Assembly (NCBI GenBank): GCA_005281725.1
Contig: SSBO01000008.1
Coordinates: forward strand, 186,001 to 250,000
Reading direction: 5' to 3'
Length of the DNA stretch: 64,000 bases
Source: Wuchereria bancrofti
Taxonomy: Eukaryota > Nematoda > Chromadorea > Rhabditida > Onchocercidae
Shown here: one piece after another, positions 43,401-55,772 of the stretch
Layout: each line of letters begins with the position of its first letter
How positions within the stretch are numbered: position 1 is the stretch's first letter
Position numbers and translations under genes: made by a program
Notes under the pieces: generated by a model
Database searches by the model: none
Seen by the model: only the letters and a program-made list of their open reading frames with translations
What the model was told of the DNA's origin: nothing

Positions 43401-45570
43401 TTTTAAAAGTTAAAATTACATTTACGAGAAAAAAAATGAGTGAAAGAGGTATGCTATTAGATAAGGGATCGATGAAAGAAATAATAAAGCGAAAAGCAGT
43501 AAAGGAATTAAATGATAAAGTAGTTGAAATATTGATATTATTTAGCATAAAATGGAAATAAGTATAAAATTGTAGCTTTCAATATGCATAAATTAATATG
43601 AACTAGTTTTATAAATGATAATGATGATAATTTTGATAAAAATTTAGAAACAGATTAAATCATCTGAAATTCTTGTTATTTTTTCATCATTGTCGTTAGA
43701 ATAATTAATAGCAATAGATTAGTTTATCATAAAACTATTATTTTTGTAATTTTTAGGTTGAAGAAAGAACGAAACATATGTTAACGAATGTAAAATAAAG
43801 TGAATGTTTTCAGAGAGCAAAGAGAAATAAGTTGAATCAAAATTTGCACCTAAAAATATTGTTGATGGTTTACATTTGATTCATATATTTGATCAATTAA
43901 AAATATTTTACTATTTAGTAATTCCGAAATATTACTTAGGCTTTCTTCTTGAAGAAAAAAGTGGTCAGTATTGAAGAAGACGAGAATGAATGATTTGATA
44001 GACATGTGAGTATGAAAAATCACATGAAATAAATTAAGCGAAGTTTTTTTTCTTTTTTTTTTTAGGATAACGATATAATGTATTTGTTAAGTAACCGGAA
44101 ATTTTTCTGGTTATAAAAGCAAAATGTTAAATTAATTTTTCCAGACTTACAAATTTAAAATTATAAGGGAACTTTTTGCTGACAGTTATTTCTAACTAAG
44201 TAAATCTGTTTCATTTGCTAATACAAAAAAAATTGCAATGCTTTAAAATTATTTTGCATACTAATAGTAAACTACTTTCGAAATATACGAGACAAATTGA
44301 AACAAGCATTTAGTAGCAGCTAGAAAAGGAAAAAATAAAGCTTAGCATTTTTTAATTTTTTCAAGCAAAGAAAAATGTTAGTGTTAAATTATGCATAATA
44401 AGGCGTCATAAGTAAATAAGTGTGTTTGAAGAGTTATAAGTAAATAACTAGCATATTGAACTACCAGTCGTATTAAAGTTATATTTCGCAATTACTGATA
44501 TTGCACAAGTTGGTGTTACAACTTTAATCAAATTGTTTTAGTAAATACATACGTGAGATTAAAATTTGACAGCAACACGAATTGTGAAAAAAGAAATGTA
44601 AACATTGAATTTTAACCACTACTCACATGTTTAGCATTTAATTTGAGTTATATTTCTGATTAATTTCAACAACTTTCCATTTTCTCTTTTTTTAGTACGA
44701 ATATATTAGTAATGATCATTAATTAATGTAATCAATATTGAGCAATGATGCTTAATTATAACTTGAAATCTTGCTCAATTTTGTAGCACAATGAAAACAA
44801 ACTAACAGAAATGATTGATTCTTTTTTGGAACTACTTTCACTAACAAATTAAGTTTAGATGATACTTGTATTTATCACACAGTGCAATATTCCATAACAC
44901 AAGTAAGTTTTACTATTTCCGAAATATGCTTAACAATTATTCATAATGCAACAAAAAGATAATAATTGATCAAAAATGCTAATTTAATATTTTGGTATAA
45001 GTTTAATCTTAGACTAGCCTCGAATTTTAATATTAGTTTAGCTCTAGTCAACTTGAAGTTAAAAAAAAATCATTCGATTATTTTTCCACATATCAAATCT
45101 TTCAAAACAATAATGATAATGATCATGATCACAACCACAATAATCATGATATTGATGACTATAAAGTAATAGTAACAACAATAACAATGTCATTTTAACA
45201 AAACATTTCATGAAATTTTTTTCTTTAAAATTTGTTCAGGAAGGATGATCACGTGAAAATGAATGTTAGAAAAAACAAAATAAAAGTTACGCAAACTTTT
45301 TCTTTTTCTAAATAAGAAATGAAGTTTTAAAGTTTCATATTAATATTCATTCTATTAAAATTTCAAGAACTCTGAACTTTCAATAAATATTTCAAAATAT
45401 TTTAAAAAAGTTGCAAAAATTTTATTTAATATGAAAACTTTCATAAAATTTCTCATATTTTTACAAAAATCAAGACATAAGTAAGTAAATAGAATGTGGA
45501 AAAACAGGAGGAAAAGCTAGTAGTAGCATTGGTATGCTAAAATGTCCGACTGGTGTGCGCGGATGTATAT

Positions 45571-45618
45571 GTATGTATGTGTGTGTGTGTGTGTATGTGT
45601 GTGTGTGTGTGTGTGTGT
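45571..45618. repeat. (GT)n microsatellite with GTAT interruptions
   Basis: GTATGTATGT leading into long GTGTGT runs. Confidence 0.95.
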
Positions 45619-47310
45619 CTGTGAGGGGGTTTGTGTAGAGGCAGAAGCAGCTCAGAATTGTTGTATATAATTATTTAAAAATTCTTTGCAGTGCTTGAAA
45701 ACAATGAATAATTCATCGTTATAGATTAGTATGGTACATATATGTGTATATGTTACGTTTATATTAAAGTACACAAAAAGTAATTAATTTATTAGTTTAT
45801 GATTGAACACTTCTTTAAAATTAAAAACTTTAAAAAAAATTAAGTATGTGTAATTATAATATATAACAATTAAGAGTATAGTATATATAATAATTAAGTG
45901 TTTTTTTATTCATATAATAATACTTCCAAAATCCTATGTTTATTACCAATCAAATACAAATTAATATCTGATAGATGAACAAGTAATTTTTTTGGCATAG
46001 CACTATGAACTGATTCGTTTTATTCATTATTGTATTATTATCTTTGAAATATTTCACTTCTCTTTCGTTATATGTACCGCTTAAATATGTCTTTCAAATA
46101 TAACATATTAATTCATAGTATATTATTTACAACTTAATGTTATGTGTCGTAATACTATTGAATTCTAGATTATTGCAGAAACAAGCATACAGTATATTAC
46201 AAAAATTTGTTTGTTTCTAACATCCTTTGTTGTTATTTTGGTAATGAAAACTAAAAATATCTCAAATTGTATCTGTCATTAATATGTTTATATTTGGCAA
46301 CATCTACAGCAGGAAGCTAGTTATTCAGGATTTCTCATTTTATAAAAAAATTGCACCTTCTTGTAAGCAGCAAATTTGATATTAATATAAAACAGTTAAT
46401 TCCAAAAATTGAACCACAAAAAACCATAAATGCGATAATATTAATGTAGTATAGAAAGACAACCAGTAAAAAAATTACAGAACTACTGGAAACTGAAAAA
46501 TATTTTGCATGTATTCCAGAATTGCATTTTTTCCAGTGTTGTTTGTATTTGTAATCCAGAGTTTACTTATTAAAACAATAGAATATCTGGAAGTTTGTTC
46601 TATTTATCTTAGTGGGTGTAGGTTAAACAGTTTGTCATAAGTTTTTTTTTCTTTTTTTTCATCAAACAGTTGCTTGTTTAATCCCATTGAAACAAATCCC
46701 ATTTCAAAAATGCTTGATTTCTGAATAACCCACTGTTTTTTTTCTTTTGATTTATCTCTTTACTATAATTTTATTATCACTTCAATCCAAAACTATTTTT
46801 GATACTTATATTTTTACCACTTAAAGAATGCTAAATAAAAAATGCAAATGAAAAAATATCATTCATAACTGATCATATGTTGCATACATTTACATTTAAG
46901 TTTCAATTATTAATTGAAAATATTGTATAAGAAGCAAAAAAAAGTACTTAATGAGACGGATGTTTTCATTGCGTCATATGTTGCTGTTCAATAAATTTTT
47001 TAAAATTTGATTACAAAGAAAAGAATTATCCCTCTTGCCTGCTTCAAACATCTTTTACTTTATTTTGACGAATGAGAATTTGAAATATTTCAAATTCTGT
47101 CAGTGGCTACATTTTGATGAGCAACGTTCATTTCATTGCTTCCAATCAACAGATGATTCGGCCGATGACGATGATTAAGGACAGCAATCTATTTTGACTG
47201 AGATAATAGATGAAAGGGAGGTGCTTGGTTACGGTAGCATAGCATCACAGCTTCACTTCATGTTCTTTAAGAATGATAGGATATGGATTCGTCGACACAT
47301 ACATACGTAC

Positions 47311-47419
47311 GTAAAGACACACACATACACACACACATACACACACATATACACACACATACACACACACATACACACACATATACACACACATACACAC
47401 ACACATACACACATATATA
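47311..47419. repeat. ACACAT/(AC)n array with higher-order pattern
   Basis: Runs of AC broken at regular intervals by ATAC and ATAT, so a longer unit (about 16-20 bases) recurs several times. Confidence 0.9.
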
Positions 47420-47565
47420 TACTTACAAATAGTTGAGAGGATGAAATTGGCTTCCGGGGGTTATTCGAACGAATTGAATTTGCATCCGTAATGAAGCGCT
47501 TCGACTATTTCCAGCTGGCATTTATTTTATTAAACTTGAAAACTTCGAAATAACTTGTTTTGTGT

Positions 47566-47690
47566 ATGTGAATGTATGTAAGTATGTATGTATATGTGCA
47601 TAAATGCATGTAAATGAACAGATATATATATGTATGTGTGCATGTATATGTGTATGTTTGTATGTAAATGTATATCTGTAATATGATGGT
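47566..47690. repeat. TATG/TG-rich imperfect array
   Basis: TGTATG, TATATG and TGTGTA words, broadly complementary to the CA-rich array 150 bases to the left. Confidence 0.75.
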
Positions 47691-50600
47691 AGTATGAATA
47701 AATGCAAAAAGGGTTAAATATATTGCATCAATAAGTTTGACTTTCCGAAATCTTAATTTTAGTCTTTTTTTTTCGAAAAAAAACAAGAAGAAAATTCTAT
47801 GAAATATAAATGAACAATTATACTGGGGAAAAAATAATATTAATAATTTCAATTTTACATATTTAACAGCAATATCAACTGTAACAAAAAATAGGTAAAT
47901 AAAATGGAAAAATGTAAATTTTAAAATAATTTCATTTTCTCTTTTTTTTTAAGTGGCTACAAAAATTAATGTTTTCGGTTGTAACAGAATAATTAATTTA
48001 GTATTCAAATAGCTAATTGCAAGTGCTACATTGAATAACATGGACCTAAAATTTATGTTTACTTCACTCATATAGTATTGTTACTTTCAATTAGTTAAAA
48101 TAAAGTGAATAATGAAATGGGGTGTTTTAAAAATTAAAAAGAGAAAACTGAAGTTAAATTTTGGAATTTTATTGTAGAATGTATTTAATTTTGTTTTAGC
48201 TGAAATGTTATTATTATTGATGTTGATGTACTATAAAAGTAGACGATGTATACAGATGCGTCTAGGTCAATCTAAGCTTAATGCAATCATCAATTAGCAA
48301 CCATTATGCTTTGTTCAGAACCTTTTTTCATGAAATTATAATTTTCACACCGTATCTCTCCTTCATTTTCTTTTACACTCTCTTTCGCTTTCTCTCTTTT
48401 GCTTCCTACGTTATTAAATTAATCCGCCTTATTAACTCTTACCATAGAATTTGAAATTATCGACAATTGTAAATATTTTTACAAACTACTAAACAATATT
48501 AAACGATTTGAATTTTAAAATTAGGGAAAGCAGTGGAGTATCAAACAAAAAATATATGTGTTTATATCAATAATCTACTTATTGTGTAATGCAACTGAAA
48601 TACATTAAACAAATTCCAATGATCAGTGACAAGCAATAATTCAAATTAATGTGGAAGGAATTAAGTTAGTTAATATAAATTCCAAACAAGAAGTGTCAAA
48701 AAACTTGCTTAGTAGAAAACTTTTATCGATGCATGTGAATATGAAATGATTAAATTCTGGTTGACATATATATATCATGTTAATTTTTATTATTGTAATC
48801 TTATTATATGATAAATAAAACAAAACGATCAATGGATACCTAGTGTTTACAATTAACACATAATCAATTAAAGTGATAAGTTAAATTTAATGATTTCTGA
48901 CTGACTATCACATAAACTTTTATAACAAGGCACAAGTTTTTCCTTTTTTAAGTATCAATACTTCACATAACATTGGATGCCAAAATTTTTAAGTACCACA
49001 ATTACTAACTAAAAATAACAGATCATATGGAATTCTTGAGCCTTCATTGGTTGAACAATGTGATATATATTCCTCTTCCTGTAAACCTTTTTAAGATAAT
49101 TTAATAAATTGACTAACCATATTGTTTACCTCACATGCACTGAAATATGATACCGCCTTGCTAATTCCTCCCAATGATGAGTGATAGAAGTAACCACCGA
49201 TAGAAGCAAAAAAAAAACACAAAATTGGTAATATTTTATGGGTTATTCTTGCTACTGTAAAACATTGATTTGGTGTATAAATTTTAATATAATACAGATG
49301 CAGTGTTTACTTTTAATTTGATATATTAAATCCTTTTTTTTGAATAATATCTACAAAATTTGTGTTTTTGAAATAATTGATCTTTTTGTTAGTATAACGA
49401 GTATACTTAATATTTCATTAAAATTTATATGAATAATTTCGGGAGAAAAAGTCACAAAAAGTGGAATTATAATAATATATATAACAAATTATGATAATAA
49501 TTTTGCTAACTATTTAAATATTGTGAACAAAAAAAAAAAGAAATGGAAAAAATTTTGTTTTTAAATATCGGTATCGAAGGTTCATCCGTTTTAAAAATAT
49601 CATCATAAGAATGAATGCATAGTAAGCACATAAAACATAAAGAAATATGATAGCTTTACTGCTTAACCAATAAAAATTATTACAACTTTTAGCAATAAAA
49701 AAGACGATAAAACAAAAAAACTAGCATTCCCATAAAAATGCTTACATTTTTCTAAATTACTTGAGATATTTCATAAAATAATGAAATCATTTTATTGAAA
49801 TCGCATTTTGTATATATATTCATATATGTATTCATATATTCATGTATATGTAGATTTCATTACTGTGCTATCGTTATTACAACCAAATACTTTTAGGTGA
49901 AATCTATTGTTTGTTCTAATTTTTGGGTTAATTAGTAATCATCAAATTAATAATTTAATATTGCAAATTACTGAAATAAAAATAAAGTGAAACACGAAAC
50001 CTAAATAATTAAAATATGGAATTTCAAGTAACATTTCCACATTATGTTTTAGATTATGAATGATAAAGTATTAAACAAAAGAAAGTAACAAATGAAGAAA
50101 ACAATAATTATAATATTTAGTTTACTTATTCCACAGCAAATTAAATGTGCTTGACTAGAACTATGAATTGGTACTCTCTGAATCTTAAATATGCAAATTT
50201 TAAGTTAAAGAAATGAATTCATGCTGTTTAAAATGTTAACCTAAAATAACAAAAAGTAGCAGAATTTCAGCCAATTCTTGTAATAAATTATCGTTGCAGT
50301 TGATATGAGTAACATACTATTTTCATGGCTTGTTAAATTCGGGTATTATAAATTGTGAAGTTTTCAAATTTAAAAATTTCAAAACGCTCTCAAGCTTAAC
50401 ATCTAAAAATCAAAAGTTATTCATCTAGTGAATTCAATTTCTATTTGATCCATTCCACATTTTGCCAAATCATCCAATATCACACCATGCAGTTTTTTTT
50501 TAATTGCTACGTACACTGTCATAATTTTTTCCTCATTGTTAAGGAAAAATAATAAATTTTAACACCGTTTGTTTAATTTGCTAATGATTCCAATAATATA

Positions 50601-53386
50601 TATCATTTCTAATAATGAAAAATCTTAATTGTTGCAATTATTGGTATGATAACAATTAGTTTGTTATTATATTTGCTCTTAATTTATAATAGCTTAATTT
50701 TCTTGTCCAATTACTTTACTGTTATTACTGTTGTTATCACTCCTTCATTATTATTATTATTATTATTATCATTATTAATTACCATTGTTACCATTATTAC
50801 TAGTGCTGTTATTTTTATTCAACATTTCTGCAAACAAATCCGACTTCACTGCTAAGTGGAAAATAGTTATTTCATCAGAATCAGTAAATTTTAAAACGTG
50901 GATGTTTTAAAAGGAATATTTCAACTCATTCATATAAGACCAATTTATTATTAGATATTACTCTTTGATTTAGAAATGCCATTGAAAAATAAAATACCAT
51001 GCATAGTAATTTTTTGCTTTTGTTACGATAACTATTTTTATTTGATTTCTGGAGTAAATTACGTGTACATACATAATTAAAATAAAAATTTTTAACAAAA
51101 AAATTTTGTCAAAATTTTGATAAGGAAAAAGTATATATATTTATATAAATATATATCAATAAATATGAATGAATCATTTTCCATATTTGTTGTTTCTCAT
51201 TTCTTTATTACTTTTAAAATATTGGTTGAAAATGTAAAAGGCATATTTTTGTACGAGAAGATGAAGTATAGAGACATTTTAAGTAATGTAAGAAGCATAT
51301 ATGAATTTTTTTTTATGGATTCATGGTGGCTCATTTATGATGCAAGCAAAATAAAATGGGAGAAAAAATGTCGTGGGAGGCGGGGGAGAGAGAGAGAAAG
51401 GAGGAGAAAAAATGTTTTTGGGATGCTTAATGGGTGGTCTTCGGGAAAGTGAAGCAAACGTACAGGTAGGTACCGTTTGCTTCTGTATTAACTTTAGCTT
51501 TAGCTTTTTCCATTCTTTCATTCTTTTTAATGTTCGCTTTTTTTCAAAACATTCCATTGATGATGACCGAAAAAAAAGAAAACATTCTGCTACATTTGGT
51601 GGGCATATTACCCGGGAAGAAAAAAATTATATAAATGATAAAATACAAATAATAATAGTACAGTAATAATTCGAGAGAAAATATTCATACAATAATAAAA
51701 AGAAAAGAAAAAAATCAAAAAAAAAAAGGAAAAGGGAAAAAAGGATGCAAAAGAAATTGAAAAGGAACGGGAAAAGTGAAAAATTTCTTTTCTTTTGCAA
51801 TTTTTCAAAAATTTACACAAGAAAGAAAAGGAAAGGAATAATGAAGAATGAATGAATGAATGAAGAAGAGAAAACTGAAAAAAAGGGACTGAAAACTGAA
51901 AAAAAAAATAAAAGTAAAAAGGAAGAATTAGTTAATTTGTTTGATTTGCTGGAATGAAAAAATATGAATTTTGAATGGATTATTTGCTTATGACGTAAAT
52001 TTAGTTTTAGTTTTAGCAAAAGTTAATCAACAGTTTGCAATGTTTTATCTGTCATTATAATTTCTGTTTATTACAAACAAGAAGAAATAATTGCAAAGAA
52101 ATAATTACAAAAAGAAAATTATATAATTATAAAATTCTTTTTTTGAGGAATTTTTCAAAAAAATGCAAAACATCGAAAGTTAAAATAAACTGGGTTTAAA
52201 TGTTAAAATTCTTCACTTCAGAGTTTTTAATGAAGTGAAATTGAATGACTGCAAGAAGCAAACAGTTGCGAAGTTTGTTTTATCATTTTCTAATCAGCTC
52301 AATTTTATTATTATTATATTACAGTAAAATTTGAAACAAATTAAAATTCCGTGGATAATCAAAAACCATAGAATTCTTAAGGATTCCACGATTTAAGGAA
52401 TTGATAGTTTAAAACACAGTAACTTTTAATATAATAAATATAATAAAAAATGATTATTTTTAGTGCATTTTGCAAACTACATTGATTATTACAAAATTGG
52501 TTACAAGATGAACTGAAGACTGATAATTTCGTAAATTTAAAACAGTGTAAGCACATATCTGGCTGGAATATTTGCCCTATTAATCATTCAATAAATATTT
52601 GGTGAATTTAAAATCCTAACCAAACACTTAGTTTCAATGTTTCTCTGACTAATTAATAAAATAAATACCTGATTATTTTTTTATATTAATTAATATAAAT
52701 TACCAAGTAAATACTCAATAAATACCCAAAAATTCAATCAAAGATTTAATCAATGTAAATATTGTTGTTTACATGGTAAAAATTGTTTCATACTTTATTT
52801 ATGCCGTTTTTAATTTCTTCATTATTTTTTGTTTTTTTCAGCTGTTCCCAAATTTATACTTTATATCTTCTTGACCATTGATCTGATTACCGTAAATATA
52901 AAAAAAAAATGAATAAAAATATTTGCTCGACAGCATTATCCATAAGTATTAAATAGGTCAATTTTTTTTGCTTGTATCTCTAGGTAAAAAATTGTTATCT
53001 TTAAAAAAAATTGTTATACAAAAAATTGTCATTTAAATTTTACGTATTTTGAGAAGATAGTAATTTAAAGAAAGCAAAAAAAGTCAGAAAAAAAAGGTAA
53101 ACAGAAAAAAAGTGAAGTGGTTCCAAATAGAAAGGAAAAAAAACTAATTTAGAACTGGACATTTTCTAACATTATTCCTAAGCTTTTTACCCATCACTTC
53201 ATTTTGTGTTTGCTTAATATATTCCTCAGTTAGGCAATCATTTTTCAATGAGGTAGAAAGGAAAGGAATGATAATAGATGAAGGAGAATAGCTTAGGGAA
53301 ATGAATATTTTCGTTGATATGTGGAGGAATATGAATGATGATGAAAGTGAATGAGGATGAAAGAGAAAAAATTCTTCTTCAGATAA

Positions 53387-53393
53387 TATAAAA
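53387..53393 (+). promoter_or_regulatory. TATA-like box of the secreted-protein gene
   Basis: TATAAAA, 145 bases upstream of the ATG at 53532. A probable acceptor TTTCCAG ending at 53516 lies between them, so the transcript may be trans-spliced. Confidence 0.35.
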
Positions 53394-53531
53394 GTCGAAA
53401 TTTTTGATAGTTTTATTCAAATAAAACCAACAATTTTTACGCAGTAACGGTACGGGGATATTCATAAGTGTAAATCAACAGATTATTAGCAAGGAGGCAA
53501 CAACGAAAATTTCCAGCAGTTTTTATTCAAA

Positions 53532-54687
53532 ATGATTTTTGTAAAAAATTTGCTAATTTTTGCAATTTTTTGCATCCTACAACATTTTGCAGTATGTTTT
53601 TAAATTTTAAATTTCTATTATTATTTTTGCAATCATTTTTTAATGCATAAATTAATATTTATTACTTCATAAATGTTTTAATGATAATTAAAATTAAACG
53701 AATAATAAATCAAATGAAGCTTATTTCACCTGTTATAATCTCTCAAATTCTTCAAATCTTCAGTATTTAACGGAAATATCGGAGGATAAACGAACTCATC
53801 GAGTTAAACGTCAGTGTGGATGTTGTTCATGTTATGGTTCCGGAACATCCTGTGCATGCCCGTCATCATGTCCATGTGCTCCTGGTGCTAATAATAATTA
53901 TGCAACCGGTTACAATAATATAGGATACGGCAGTAATGGTATTAATTTCAATACAGGATATGGTGGTTATGGTTTCGGTTATAATTCCGGATATCCATAT
54001 AGCATTGTATGTGTCATTTAACTCTTTTCTTTTCCGTATAAAAGCAACAATTTTGCAACAAACAGATATTAACATCCGGTAAAAATAAATCGATGTAAAC
54101 AAAATATTATTAAAATATTACTAATACTCTTATTTATGGTGCCGATGATTTTTAATTGAAAAAAATAACCTTTAGATTATGATAAAGAAATAATTCAGCT
54201 GAAATTATGCTGATAATCTTTAGTAAAATAAGATTTAATTAAATTGTGTAATTAATTGAAACCTATATCATTTCTTTCCTGAATAAGGAAGGAAATGAAT
54301 CTATGTAACATTCGAGAAAAAAGAAAAAAGAAATTATCAAAAAAAATTTTTTTTAATATTAATGTATATTAAAAAATATAATTAAATTTTATTTAGTATG
54401 GTCAATATAATCCATATTCTTATGGTACTAATTATAACATGGGAAATGGATGCAGTTTGACAGGAACAGGGCTATCAACAGGTTGCGGTACGACTAATAT
54501 ATTTCCGTACAACTTTGGTAATGGTTATGGTAATAGTTTTGGTACCAGCAATACCGGATATTATCCACAAATGACCGGTTGTTCGACAGCATTTAACACT
54601 CGTTGTTATTGTGGAAGCGGTTATTCACCATGTAATAATGGTGCTTTATGTTGCAAGAATGGTAGTAATGGTTTGATGATACGTTGA
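53532..54687 (+). CDS. secreted Cys/Gly/Tyr-rich protein with furin site
   Basis: Three exons, all introns GT-AG and phase 0: 53532-53591, 53764-54006 and 54397-54687. Total 594 nt, 197 aa. Exon 1 encodes exactly the signal peptide (MIFVKNLLIFAIFCILQHFA). A short propeptide follows, ending in the furin-type site HRVKR (residues 34-38), common in nematode secreted and cuticular precursors. The mature part opens with a dense Cys block (QCGCCSCYGSGTSCACPSSC), continues as Gly/Tyr/Asn-rich sequence (GYGGYGFGYNSGYPYS) and ends with a second Cys block (TRCYCGSGYSPCNNGALCC). This composition suits an extracellular structural or cuticle-associated protein; no named family is recognised. Codon positions are rich in GGT, AAT and TAT. 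The three-exon model is firm; function is inference. Confidence 0.8.
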
Positions 54688-54861
54688 AATCACTATTTAT
54701 CACATAAATTCATTTCCAGTTTTTATTTATTGAATATTATTTTCAAAAGAAATTCTCTCTTCTAATTAATGCCATATTTCAAAACTTTTAAATGTTTCAT
54801 TTTTTATGCTATATTTATAATTAGATTAAGAGTGTCCTTTTTTACGTGTAGTGGATTAATT

Positions 54862-54867
54862 AATAAA
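54862..54867 (+). terminator. polyadenylation signal of the secreted-protein gene
   Basis: AATAAA 175 bases after the stop. Confidence 0.4.
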
Positions 54868-55772
54868 TATGATAAATTAAATTTAATCTGTTAGTTGCTA
54901 TCGCTGCCTTCTTGTTTACATTTCTTTTTATCACTTCAAAATAAATCAAACAAATTTTTTCCAAACAATTTTATGAAACTAATTACAAAATTTAGCAATT
55001 TAAATGCAAATTAAAATTCATATTGTATAACTTTTTTTTTTGTTTTTGTGCATGAGTAAAATATATTTAAAACATTTACATATTTATTCAACGTACACAA
55101 CTTACAACTGTAAAAATTGGCAATTAATTTGAAAATAATTAGTTCAGGGAGAAGTTCTCGTTTGTTCCTAACGTTTTTTTGTTGGATGAAATACATTAAA
55201 TAACATCAAAACATCACAAATAAAAGTTTATGGATAAATTTCTATGAATTTAATTCGATTTCATTAATTTCAATCTAAAGAAGACTATGTATAAGATAAC
55301 AGTGATAACAGATTTGACACATGACGACCTTAAAATTTAATAAATTTGAAATGTTCTATAAAGTTTTTAAAATTTTCGATTATCAGATTTTTGTCTGCTA
55401 TTATAATAATTAATGAATCTTTTTTGGGCGAAACTTAAGCAATTTTTTCATCTTTTAAGTTCCATGCTAACACTTTTGATAAAACCATATAATCAAAACT
55501 TTTTGAAGCATTCAAAAATTTAATTTAAAAATTATTTGAATAAATAAATGTTGTTGTTTTGAGTTATGATTTAAATAAATTTAAAAAATCTATAATTTAA
55601 ATACAATAATTGTATGTAAATTTCTCATTTTTTTTTAAATTGTGTTTTAACAACTTCTTTCTTTCCTGAAAAAGTATTTACGGGTAAAACATATGAGTAT
55701 TTGAAAAGGATGAGAAGTAAAACTGAAATTTTTGAGATTTTGCACAAATTTGTAAAATATTAAAGTTAATGA
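54868..55772. other. spacer between convergent genes
   Basis: AT-rich 3' flanking DNA shared by the secreted-protein gene (+) and the LIM gene (-). No further gene seen. Confidence 0.5.

Larger units (their letters stand above)
40461..53380. other. gene desert between the POU gene and the secreted-protein gene
   Basis: About 13 kb of AT-rich sequence without a convincing exon. Frames up to 115 codons (for example at 42888-43208 and 51117-51666) are Lys/Ile/Phe-rich or run over purine-rich stretches, lack splice context and are not called. Notable content: an A run near 41300, GT repeats at 45571-45618, the CA and TG arrays at 47311-47690, TTA repeats near 50741-50780 and GAATGA repeats near 51845-51865. 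Confidence 0.55.

Noticed and set aside
47311..47419. CRISPR-like regular repetition
   Set aside because: A eukaryotic CA microsatellite with no unique spacers.
47194..47852. His/Thr/Tyr-rich frames on both strands
   Set aside because: Produced by the CA and TG arrays.
51117..51666. Two + frames of about 100 codons
   Set aside because: Frames overlap each other over GA-rich sequence, with Lys/Arg/Glu and Phe/Ile bias and no family motif.
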